Shown piece by piece: positions 52,985 through 60,908 of a stretch of DNA of 64,000 bases. Under the pieces are notes generated by a model that saw only the letters and a program-made list of their open reading frames with translations, did not search any database and was not told the DNA's origin. Numbering within the stretch: the stretch's first letter is position 1; each line of letters opens with the position of its first letter. A program made the position numbers and the translations under genes. Source of the stretch: Competibacter_A sp037045685 (lineage in GTDB: Bacteria; Pseudomonadota; Gammaproteobacteria; Competibacterales; Competibacteraceae); contig JBAOII010000035.1 in the NCBI GenBank assembly GCA_037045685.1, forward strand, positions 558,001-622,000. The letters run 5' to 3'.

Positions 52985-53925
52985 GTCAACCCGTGCGAGC
53001 CCAAGCCGTCTTTCAGGGATTGGAAGACTCGCTCGATTTGCGTTGGGTCGGAGGCGCGGCCGGGGCGGACCGCGTCCTGTGGTCGTCGGTGGAGACGGGC
53101 ACGCCGCTGTTCGGGCGGCTGAACCTGGTTCAGCCGCCTCGCCTGCAAATTCTCGGCCCGGAGGAAAACGCTTTTCTCGGCGGGATGGCGCCGGCGATCC
53201 GGGATGCCCTGATCGGCCGTATGCTGGATCCCCGTGCCGGCGCGATCCTGGTGTGCGGCGATCCCGCGCAGGCCGAGGCGCTGCGGCAGGAAGCCGATGC
53301 GTCGGCCACCCCGCTCTGGCATACACCGGCCGCCCCGGTGGCGGTGTTGGAGCAGATCAACCACTACCGGCACAGCCTCGATGCGTCTACCGTGGTCCAC
53401 GGCGAGTTGCTGGAAGTGTTCGGGATGGGCGTGCTGATCACCGGCGGCAGCGGCATCGGCAAAAGCGAGCTGGCCCTGGAGCTGATCAGCCGGGGTCATC
53501 GCCTGATCGCCGACGATACGCCGAACTTGACTCGGGTGGCGCCCAATGTCCTGGAGGGCACCTGCCCGCCGACCTTGAACGATTTGCTGGAGGTGCGCGG
53601 GCTCGGGATTCTGAATATCCGCCGGATGTTCGGCGACAGCGCCATCAAGCGCAACAAACGGGTCCGGCTGATCGTTGACCTGGTCAAGCTGGAGGAGATT
53701 CGCACCCCGGCCGAATCCCGGTTGCAGGGCATGCGAGCCAACCGGGTCATTCTGGGGATCGGCGTCCCGACCATCACCCTGCCGATCGCGCCGGGCCGCA
53801 ACCTGGCGGTGCTGGTGGAATGCGCGGTCCGCGATCACATCCTGCGGCTGAGCGGCTATCGGGCGGAGGAGGACCTGATGGCGCGGATGGAGAAGATCAT
53901 GGCGAGTTCCATCCCATGCGAATAA
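52981..53925 (+). CDS. hprK: HPr kinase/phosphorylase
   Basis: 314 residues. The P-loop GGSGIGKS is at residues 155-162, after the conserved VVHGELLEVFGMGVLITG with catalytic His at 140; ADDTPN has the acidic residues, and LEVRGLGILNIRRMFG is the family signature. It phosphorylates and dephosphorylates Ser46 of HPr. The corresponding HPr, encoded at 54832, has a serine at residue 46. It overlaps ptsN by four bases and rapZ by ten. Confidence 0.95.
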   Translation: MSQPVRAQAVFQGLEDSLDLRWVGGAAGADRVLWSSVETGTPLFGRLNLVQPPRLQILGPEENAFLGGMAPAIRDALIGRMLDPRAGAILVCGDPAQAEALRQEADASATPLWHTPAAPVAVLEQINHYRHSLDASTVVHGELLEVFGMGVLITGGSGIGKSELALELISRGHRLIADDTPNLTRVAPNVLEGTCPPTLNDLLEVRGLGILNIRRMFGDSAIKRNKRVRLIVDLVKLEEIRTPAESRLQGMRANRVILGIGVPTITLPIAPGRNLAVLVECAVRDHILRLSGYRAEEDLMARMEKIMASSIPCE

Positions 53926-54782
53926 TCATCGTCAGCGGCCTGTCCGGGTCCGGCAAGACCATCGCCTTGCAAACCCTGGAGGACCTGGACTACTACTGCG
54001 TCGATAACCTGCCCTTCAAGCTGATTCTGCCGCTGGCCCGAGAAATCCTCGCCGCCAGCGATATTTTGCCCCCCACGGTCGCGGTGGGAGTGGACGCGCG
54101 CAATTTTATCGACGAGCTGCACCGGTTTCCCGCCGCTCTGGTCGAGCTGCGCGCCAGCGATCTGTCGGTGGAAGTGCTGTTCCTCCAGGCCGACGACGAG
54201 ATTTTGCTCAAGCGCTACAGCGAAACCCGCCGCCGGCATCCTCTGGACTTGGGCAGCGTTCCCCTGCGGGAGGCGATTCGCCAGGAACGCGGTTTGCTGG
54301 AGCCGATCATGGCCTGCGCCGACCTGATCATCGACACCAGCGATACCAACATCTATCAGTTGCGCGAACTGCTCCGCGCCCGCCTGCACGAAACGCCGCG
54401 CGAAGCGATGTCGCTGCTGTTCGAGTCCTTCGGCTTCAAGAACGGCGTGCCGGCCGACGCCGATTTCATCTTCGACGTGCGGTGCCTGCCCAACCCGCAC
54501 TGGGAGCCGCAGTTGCGGCCGTTGACCGGTCTCGACCGGCCGGTGATCGAATTTCTGGAAAGCCAGCCGGAAGTGACGGAGATGGTCGCCGACCTGAGCC
54601 GGTTCTTGGAGTCTTGGCTGCCGCGCTTCGAGGCGGGCGAGCGCAGCTACCTGACCGTCGCCGTCGGATGCACGGGCGGCCAGCATCGCTCGGTTTTTAT
54701 CGCTGAAGCCTTGGCCCGCCATTTCCGCGGGGTTCGCGACTTTGTCATGGCCCGTCATCGAGAACTAAAATTAGCCGTATAA
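53916..54782 (+). CDS. rapZ: RNase adapter protein RapZ
   Basis: 288 residues. Walker A GLSGSGKT is at residues 8-15; DYYCVDNLP follows; the C-terminal domain has the conserved FDVRCLPNPHW, TGLD and VGCTGGQHRSVFIAE. In E. coli RapZ controls decay of GlmZ small RNA to tune GlmS; no GlmY/GlmZ-like RNA was noticed here. Its start lies within hprK's end. It belongs to the rpoN-PTS operon. Confidence 0.96.
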   Translation: MRIIIVSGLSGSGKTIALQTLEDLDYYCVDNLPFKLILPLAREILAASDILPPTVAVGVDARNFIDELHRFPAALVELRASDLSVEVLFLQADDEILLKRYSETRRRHPLDLGSVPLREAIRQERGLLEPIMACADLIIDTSDTNIYQLRELLRARLHETPREAMSLLFESFGFKNGVPADADFIFDVRCLPNPHWEPQLRPLTGLDRPVIEFLESQPEVTEMVADLSRFLESWLPRFEAGERSYLTVAVGCTGGQHRSVFIAEALARHFRGVRDFVMARHRELKLAV

Positions 54783-54831
54783 CCATCGGGCGGCCGTCGT
54801 CACGACGGCCGGAAGCAGCGGAGTTGTTGGA

Positions 54832-55101
54832 GTGTTGAAACGGGAAATCGTCATCATCAACAAGCTCGGCTTGCATGCCCGCGCGGCCGCCAAGTTCGTG
54901 ACTCTGGCGGCCGGCTTCGACGCCGAGATCCGGTTGTTGCGCGGCAACCGGGAAGTCAACGGCAAGAGTATCATGGGCGTCATGATGCTGGCGGCCGGCC
55001 GTGGCACGCAACTGCAACTGCAAGCCAGCGGACCCGAGGCCGAGCAAGCGCTCGACCATCTGGAAAATCTAGTTCTCCGCCGCTTCGACGAGGGCGAATG
55101 A
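54832..55101 (+). CDS. ptsH: HPr phosphocarrier protein
   Basis: 89 residues, starting with GTG (followed by TTG) after TTGTTGGAG. NKLGLHARAAAKFV holds the PEP-dependent phosphorylation site His15; GKSIMGVMML holds Ser46, the HprK target. It could be called Npr in E. coli style, but having both His15 and Ser46 it is a general HPr. The 49 bases from rapZ contain a short inverted repeat, CGGCCGTCGT/ACGACGGCCG. Confidence 0.93.
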   Translation: MLKREIVIINKLGLHARAAAKFVTLAAGFDAEIRLLRGNREVNGKSIMGVMMLAAGRGTQLQLQASGPEAEQALDHLENLVLRRFDEGE

Positions 55102-55113
55102 GAGGGTTCCTCC

Positions 55114-56868
55114 ATGCCGTTTTCGTTGCATGGCATCGGGGTTTCTCGAGGGTATGCGATCGGTAGGACGTACCTGCTGCAACGCAATCAGCCGGAAATC
55201 ACCGAGTACACGATTCCCGACACCATCGTCGAGGATGAGGTCCAGCGTTTTTTGAACGGCTTGAACCTGGCCCGGAAACAGTTGCAGGAAATCCGCACGC
55301 GAATTCCGGCGACCGCCTCCAGCGATATCACCGCTTTCATCGATACCCATCTGCTGATGTTGGGGGACGCCTCCCTGACCGAGGCGCCGGTCAACCTGAT
55401 TCGCTCGCTCAAGTGCAACGCCGAGTGGGCGTTGAAAATCCAGCGGGATTTGCTGGTCCAGGTGTTCGAGGATATGGATGACCCGTACCTGCGCACCCGC
55501 AAGGATGATGTGGAGCATGTCGTGCGGCGGGTGCAGCGGATCCTGGTGACCGACGATCCGACCTTCCTGAACGATCCCGACTATTCCGAGCTGGCTTCCA
55601 GCCGGTTGGAGGGGCGGGTCATCGTCGCCGACGATCTGACTCCCGCCGACACCATTCTGATGCAGCATCAGGGCGTTCTCGCCTTCGTCACCGAATACGG
55701 CGGCCCGCTGTCCCACACCGCTATCCTGGCGCGCAGCCTGGGCATCCCGGCGGTGGTCGGGGCGCGCAACGCCCGCGGGTATCTGGGCAACAACGAACCG
55801 GTGATCGTGGACGGGCGCCAAGGGGTGATCTTGGTCGGACTAGACGAACGCATCCTCCGCTACTATCGCCACAAGCAGCAGGAAGAACGCCGGCAGCAGC
55901 GCGAGTTGAACAAGCTCAAGGGCAAGCCGGCGGTCACCCGCGACGGGGTGACCATCGGCCTGCAAGCCAATATCGAGCTTCCCGAGGATGCGGTGGCGGT
56001 GCGGGAGGTGGTGGCCGACGGCGTCGGCTTGTACCGCACCGAATTCCTGTTCATGAATCGTCCCGACACGCCCGACGAGGAAGAGCATCTGGCCTCCTAC
56101 CTCCACGTGATCAAGATCCTGGAGGGCAGCCCTATCACCATTCGCACCGCCGACCTCGGCGCCGACAAGCAGGTGGACGGCGGCCGCGGCGGGCCGGTCT
56201 GCACCAATCCGGCGCTGGGCTTGCGCGCCATTCGCATGTGCTTGAAGGATCTGGCGATGTTCCGCCCGCAGTTGCGCGCCATCCTGCGGGCCTCGGCCCA
56301 CGGGCCGGTGCGGATGATGATCCCGATGCTGTCCGCCATCCACGAAGTGTTCCAGGTGATGCGGCTGGTGGCGGAGACCAAGCAGGAACTGCGGGATCGG
56401 GGGCTGGCGTTCGACGACAAGATGCCGGTGGGCGGCATGATCGAGATCCCGGCGGCGGCGGTGTGCGCGAGCCAGTTCGCCCGCTACCTGGATTTTCTGT
56501 CGCTCGGCACCAACGACCTGATCCAGTACACGCTGGCCATCGACCGGGTGGACGACGAGATCAACTATCTTTACGACCCGCTGCACCCGGCGGTGTTGAC
56601 CTTGATCCGCAACACCATCCGGGCCGGCCAGCGGGCGGGCATTCCGGTGAGCCTGTGCGGGGAGATGGCCGGCGATCCGCGCTATACCCGGTTGCTCTTG
56701 GGGCTGGGCTTGACCCAGTTCAGCATGCACCCGACCGGCTTGCTGGAGATCAAGCGGGTGGTCCAGGACAGCCATGTCGGCGAGCTGACCGAAATTGTCC
56801 GGCGCTTGCTGCGGACCACCGACGCCGAGAAATACGCCGAACTGCTCAAAACCATCGCCCAGAACTGA
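55114..56868 (+). CDS. ptsI: Phosphoenolpyruvate--protein phosphotransferase (PTS enzyme I)
   Basis: 584 residues. The phospho-His is in GGPLSHTAI at residue 201 (canonical GGRTSHTAI); PEP-domain blocks are GVGLYRTEFLFM, IRTADLGADKQ, FLSLGTNDLIQY and the catalytic Cys in SLCGEMAGD. There is no GAF domain, so it is PtsI-like rather than the nitrogen-specific PtsP. It phosphorylates the adjacent HPr, which passes the phosphate to PtsN. No sugar permease (EIIBC) is in the window, indicating a regulatory PTS. Confidence 0.95.
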   Translation: MPFSLHGIGVSRGYAIGRTYLLQRNQPEITEYTIPDTIVEDEVQRFLNGLNLARKQLQEIRTRIPATASSDITAFIDTHLLMLGDASLTEAPVNLIRSLKCNAEWALKIQRDLLVQVFEDMDDPYLRTRKDDVEHVVRRVQRILVTDDPTFLNDPDYSELASSRLEGRVIVADDLTPADTILMQHQGVLAFVTEYGGPLSHTAILARSLGIPAVVGARNARGYLGNNEPVIVDGRQGVILVGLDERILRYYRHKQQEERRQQRELNKLKGKPAVTRDGVTIGLQANIELPEDAVAVREVVADGVGLYRTEFLFMNRPDTPDEEEHLASYLHVIKILEGSPITIRTADLGADKQVDGGRGGPVCTNPALGLRAIRMCLKDLAMFRPQLRAILRASAHGPVRMMIPMLSAIHEVFQVMRLVAETKQELRDRGLAFDDKMPVGGMIEIPAAAVCASQFARYLDFLSLGTNDLIQYTLAIDRVDDEINYLYDPLHPAVLTLIRNTIRAGQRAGIPVSLCGEMAGDPRYTRLLLGLGLTQFSMHPTGLLEIKRVVQDSHVGELTEIVRRLLRTTDAEKYAELLKTIAQN

Positions 56869-56877
56869 CGGGCGGAT

Positions 56878-57791
56878 TCAGGGCGCCGCCGGAGGCGGGG
56901 GATCGAGCAGTTGGCCGATCAGCGCGTCCTTGTCGGCCCATAGCCGGTTGACCCACGCTTTGGTGGCCGCCCGGAACGCGGGATCGTGGCGATAGTCGCC
57001 GCCCCGCAGCTTCGGCGGGGATGGGTAGGGGCCGGACCCGGACGATCACCCGACGAATGCGGCCGGAAAACAGGTCCAGGAAAGTCGAGCGGTCGTCGGG
57101 GTAAACGATGGTCACGTCCAGCAGGGTGTGCAGGCGTTCGGGCATCGCTTCCAGAACGGAGGCTAGCCCGCCCGACTTGGGTCGGAGCAGGTGCCGGTAG
57201 GGCGACCGTTGCCGGGCGCGCTTGTCCGGCCGGAAGCGGGTGCCTTCCAGGAAATTGAGGATCGTGGTCGGCGTGTCCCGAAACCGCTCGCACATGCGGC
57301 GGGCCGTGGTCCAGTCCTGGTCGCGCGCTTCGGGGTGCCGGACGAGATAAGCCGCCGAATGGCGCTTCATGAAGGGAAAGTCCAGAGCCCACCACGCGCC
57401 GCCGAGCAGCGGCACCCAAATCAAGGGTTGCTTGATGAAGAATTTCAAGAAACGGGATGCGGCGGTTGAAGACGCGCTGCAAGACCACGATATCGACCCA
57501 GGATCGATGGTTGGCGCTGACCAGATACCAGTCGTCGCGGCGCAACCCCTCCAGCCCTCGCACGTCCCATTCGATGCGCTGGGTCAGGTCCAGGATGGCG
57601 TTGTTGCCCTCGATCCAGGCTTCGGCCAGGCGGATCAGCGAGCGGGAATGAAGCTCGCGCCAGCCGGGCCGGGGGCTGGCCAGCTTGAGCAGCATCACCC
57701 CGTAGAGCGGCAGGCACCAAAACACCGTGTTCAGGACGAACAGGATTAACGCCAGCGCGCCGCGAATCGGCGCCGGCAGGAACGCGAGCAT
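56878..57791 (-). CDS. PlsC-like acyltransferase, two frameshifts
   Basis: Starts MLAFLPAPIRGALALILFVLN, with two helices, then YLVSANHRSWVDIVVLQ, the NHxxxxD active site of 1-acylglycerol-3-phosphate acyltransferases. After a frame break at about 57447 it continues with FFIKQPLIWVPLLGGAWWALDFPFMKR and ILNFLEGTRF (acceptor-binding), and after another near 57013 ends in ATKAWVNRLWADKDALIGQLLDPPP. Both breaks are single extra bases. About 303 residues result, matching the YihG-like family that makes or remodels phosphatidic acid. It converges with ptsI. Confidence 0.87.
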
Positions 57792-57804
57792 CGAAAAATT
57801 CCTC

Positions 57805-58300
57805 TCAAGCGCCGGGACGGCGGGCGGCGAGCCAATCGCGCACGGCGGGGCCGGTGCCGATGGTCCACGGTTTCAAGCGCTCGACCGGCACCCGTTTGAT
57901 GTCGGCCAGTTCCGCGCCGACAACGATATCGCCCCGAGCCGGGACGTGATAGGCCACAATCAACTGATTCATCTCGAAGAAAGCGTAGTTGCCGACGAAA
58001 TGGGCAACGGTGGCGTCCAGGCCCAGCTCTTCCCGGACTTCCCGCAGGACCGCCTCGTCTGGCGTTTCGCCCGATTCGAGAAAGCCGGTGATCAGGCCGT
58101 ACATCTTCTCCGGCCAGCGCTTGTTGCGGGCCAGGATCACCGCGCCGTCCACTTCGACGATGGCGGCGACCACCGGCACGGGGTTGTTCCAGAACACGTA
58201 AGCGCAGCCGGCGGCGCCGCAACGGCGGCGGGATTGGCCGTCGATCTCGGCGGTCTCGCAGCGGGCTGCCGCATTGCGGGCAGTAGTTGGCCTGCATCAT
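57805..58300 (-). CDS. NUDIX hydrolase with N-terminal zinc ribbon, frameshifted
   Basis: Begins MMQANYCPQCGSPL at 58300. An extra base at about 58258 breaks the frame; corrected, it reads ETAEIDGQSRRRCGAAGCAYVFWNNPVPV, giving a four-cysteine zinc ribbon, then the NUDIX box GFLESGETPDEAVLREVREELGL. The shape is that of small NudC-like or ADP-ribose hydrolases, but too short for NudC. The true substrate cannot be told. The box has all conserved residues (REVREE). Confidence 0.85.
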
Positions 58301-58341
58301 GATATATCCGGTGATGTCGGGTGGGTTGGTCTGCTCTTGGC

Positions 58342-58357
58342 CGGATAAAATTATCCG
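58342..58357. promoter_or_regulatory. Palindrome CGGATAA-AA-TTATCCG in the nudix/argF gap
   Basis: A perfect seven-base inverted repeat with a two-base centre, 42 bases beyond the nudix start and 184 before argF. It looks like a binding site for a dimeric regulator, but there is no direct evidence. Confidence 0.35.
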
Positions 58358-58402
58358 TTGCATCTGTCCGCGAAAAAAAGCTAGCCTACAATATTACCCA
58401 TT

Positions 58403-58433
58403 ACGGCAGCCATCATCGCTGCCGTTTTGTTTT
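58403..58433 (+). terminator. Orphan intrinsic terminator upstream of argF
   Basis: ACGGCAGC pairs perfectly with GCTGCCGT around a seven-base loop, followed by TTTTGTTTT. No plus-strand gene ends in front of it (the neighbour on that side is minus-strand), so it may end a short leader or small RNA, possibly from TACAAT at 58386-58391. Confidence 0.7.
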
Positions 58434-58540
58434 CGAGAACGGTTTGCGGTCGATTCCCCTTCGGGATGCGCCTTCCTCAAACCGGCGTGGCGATTGCCGG
58501 CGGATTATCCACAATCCGGGTATTTTCAGCGAATCTTAGA

Positions 58541-59455
58541 ATGAAAACACGCCATTTCCTCAGCCTGTTCGACCTGACGCCCACCGAATTGAGGCGGGTG
58601 CTCGGGCGAGCCGCCGAGCTGAAAGCCCTGCACCGGCGGGGCGAGCGCTACACCCCCCTGCCCCAGAAAGTGCTGGGCATGGTCTTCGAGAAAGCCTCGA
58701 CCCGGACCCGGATTTCCTTCGAGGCCGGCATGGCCCAACTGGGGGGCAGCTCCATTTTTCTGTCGCCGCGCGACACCCAGCTCGGCCGGGGCGAGCCCAT
58801 CGAGGATACGGCCCGGGTGCTGTCCAGCATGGTCGATATCGTGATGATCCGCACGTTCGAGCACGGCAAGGTCGAGCGTTTCGCCGCTTGTTCCAAGGTG
58901 CCGGTCATCAACGGGTTGACCGATTTCAACCATCCCTGCCAACTGCTGGCCGACATGCAGACCTTCATCGAGCAGCGCGGCGATGCGCGCGGGCGGACCG
59001 TGGCCTGGATCGGCGACGGCAACAACATGTGCAACAGCTATCTCGAAGCCGCCTGTCAGTTCGATTTCCAGTTGCGCATCGCCGTGCCGCCCGGCTACGA
59101 GCCGGACGCGGCTTTGCTGAAGCGGGCGGCCGACCGGGTGGTCTTGCTGCGCGATCCGCTGGCCGCCGCCAGAAACGCCGATTTGATCGCCACCGATGTT
59201 TGGGCCAGCATGGGCAAGGAAGATGAACAGCAGCGGCGCACGCGGGATTTCGCCCCCTACCAAGTCACCGCCGAGATCATGGCCCAGGCCAAGCCGGACG
59301 CCATTTTCCTGCACTGCCTGCCGGCGCACCGGGGCGAGGAAGTGAGCGCCGAAGTGATCGACGGCCCGCAAAGCCAAGTCTGGGACGAGGCCGAAAATCG
59401 CCTGCACGCGCAAAAGGCGCTGATGGAGTTTCTGTTGTTGGGCGAGAGGAGCTAA
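58541..59455 (+). CDS. argF: Ornithine carbamoyltransferase
   Basis: 304 residues. It makes citrulline from ornithine and carbamoyl phosphate. The carbamoyl-phosphate motif KASTRTRISFEAG is near residue 48, HPCQLLADM near 130, and the ornithine-site motif FLHCLPAHRGEEV near 260. The start ATG at 58541 is preferred since sequence before it is not family-like. It stands alone; no other arg gene is nearby. A possible leader terminator lies 110 bases upstream. Confidence 0.96.
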   Translation: MKTRHFLSLFDLTPTELRRVLGRAAELKALHRRGERYTPLPQKVLGMVFEKASTRTRISFEAGMAQLGGSSIFLSPRDTQLGRGEPIEDTARVLSSMVDIVMIRTFEHGKVERFAACSKVPVINGLTDFNHPCQLLADMQTFIEQRGDARGRTVAWIGDGNNMCNSYLEAACQFDFQLRIAVPPGYEPDAALLKRAADRVVLLRDPLAAARNADLIATDVWASMGKEDEQQRRTRDFAPYQVTAEIMAQAKPDAIFLHCLPAHRGEEVSAEVIDGPQSQVWDEAENRLHAQKALMEFLLLGERS

Positions 59456-59749
59456 AGCTTGGCCGGGCGGGTTCTCCGCCGGTGAATCCATCCGCCGCCC
59501 GCCGAACGCGATCGCGCCTTCGGTTCGCCGATATAATGCGCAAATATATCCTTGCTCCAAAGCCGTATAGCGCAGGCGCGAGCGAATCTGCTACATTGGC
59601 CCCCGCTAATTCACATTGCCCTTCATGATCTTGCCCGCCCGCGCTGCTCCCGCCGATCGCGGTTTTTGCGGTCGGCGCCCGATGCCGAACTCGTTCGATC
59701 CGATCGTGCACGCAAGCGTGAATCCTGCCACCTGAGAGCGTCGCGAGCC
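59456..59749. other. Gap between argF and rsxA with a -10 box and a hairpin
   Basis: TATAAT at 59532-59537 is a perfect -10 hexamer without a clear -35. CGCCGATCGC pairs with GCGGTCGGCG (59651-59677) around GGTTTTT, in the probable 5' leader of rsx. No ORF is supported. Confidence 0.45.
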
Positions 59750-60331
59750 ATGAAAGAATATGCGTTGATCGTGCTCAGCACGATTCTGGTCAACAACTAC
59801 GTTCTGGTGAAATTTCTGGGCTTGTGCCCGTTCATGGGGGTCTCCCGCAAGCTGGAGACCGCCATGGGGATGGGACTGGCGACGACCTTCGTGTTGACCC
59901 TGTCGTCGATCTGTTCCTATCTGACCGACCATTACCTGCTGATCCCGCTGGGGCTGGAATACCTGCGCACCATCGCTTTCATCCTGGTGATCGCGGTGGT
60001 GGTGCAGTTCACCGAGATGGTGGTGCACAAGACCAGTCCGGTGCTCTACCAGGCGCTGGGCATTTATCTGCCGCTGATCACCACCAATTGCGCGGTGCTG
60101 GCGGCGGCGTTGCTGAACGTGCAGGAGCGGCACGATTTCATCGCCTCGGCGCTGTACGGCTGCGGCGCGGCGGTCGGATTTTCGCTGGTGATGGTGCTGT
60201 TCGCCGCCCTGCGCGAGCGCATCGTGGTCGCCGACGTGCCGATCCATTTTCGCGGTCCCGCCATCACCCTGATCACCGCCGGCCTCATGTCGCTGGCGTT
60301 CATGGGCTTCGCGGGTCTGGTGCGGGGGTGA
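59750..60331 (+). CDS. rsxA: Electron transport complex subunit RsxA/RnfA
   Basis: 193 residues, six helices. NNYVLVKFLGLCPFMGVSRK and the second-half TTNCAVLAAALL each contain the Cys that share a membrane iron-sulfur cluster in the complex. First gene of rsxABCDG. The complex links ferredoxin and NAD oxidation states to ion movement, or keeps SoxR reduced, depending on the organism. Confidence 0.95.
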   Translation: MKEYALIVLSTILVNNYVLVKFLGLCPFMGVSRKLETAMGMGLATTFVLTLSSICSYLTDHYLLIPLGLEYLRTIAFILVIAVVVQFTEMVVHKTSPVLYQALGIYLPLITTNCAVLAAALLNVQERHDFIASALYGCGAAVGFSLVMVLFAALRERIVVADVPIHFRGPAITLITAGLMSLAFMGFAGLVRG

Positions 60332-60335
60332 TGCC

Positions 60336-60908
60336 ATGTTGGTCGCCGTGATGGCCTTGGGGATGCTGGCGGGCGCTTCGGGCCTGCTGCTGGGTTTCGC
60401 CGCGATCCGTTTCAAGGTCGAGGGCGATCCCATCGTGGAGAAGATCGACGCCATTTTGCCGCAGACCCAGTGCGGCCAATGCGGTTTCGCCGGTTGCCGG
60501 CCCTACGCCGAGGCGATCGCTGCCGGCGAGGCCGACATCAACCAGTGTCCGCCGGGCGGCGAAAACGGCATCGTTGCCTTGGCCGAGCTGCTGGGCCGCG
60601 ATCCCAAGCCGCTCAATCCCGAGAACGGCGCCGAAAAGCCGAAAATGGTGGCGCTGATCGACGAGCGGAACTGCATCGGCTGCACGCTGTGCATTCAGGC
60701 GTGTCCGGTGGACGCCATTCTCGGCGCGGCCAAGCACATGCACACGGTGATCGCCAGGGAATGCACCGGTTGCGAGCTGTGCCTGCCGCCGTGCCCGGTG
60801 GACTGCATCCAGATGACGCCGATCCCGCAGATGATCGCCACTTGGAAATGGACCTATCCGGTCGCGGATGCCAAAACCGGCCCGTCGGTGGTAGAGATCG
60901 AGGCATGA
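60336..60908 (+). CDS. rsxB: Electron transport complex subunit RsxB/RnfB
   Basis: 190 residues: an N-terminal helix, then the cluster motif CGQCGFAGCRPYAEAI (CxxCxxxxC type), then two 4Fe-4S ferredoxin motifs CIGCTLCIQACPVDAI and CTGCELCLPPCPVDC. It accepts electrons from ferredoxin or hands them on. The stop overlaps the rsxC start (ATGA). Only one ferredoxin-like pair follows the N-terminal cluster, the usual gammaproteobacterial size. Confidence 0.95.
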   Translation: MLVAVMALGMLAGASGLLLGFAAIRFKVEGDPIVEKIDAILPQTQCGQCGFAGCRPYAEAIAAGEADINQCPPGGENGIVALAELLGRDPKPLNPENGAEKPKMVALIDERNCIGCTLCIQACPVDAILGAAKHMHTVIARECTGCELCLPPCPVDCIQMTPIPQMIATWKWTYPVADAKTGPSVVEIEA

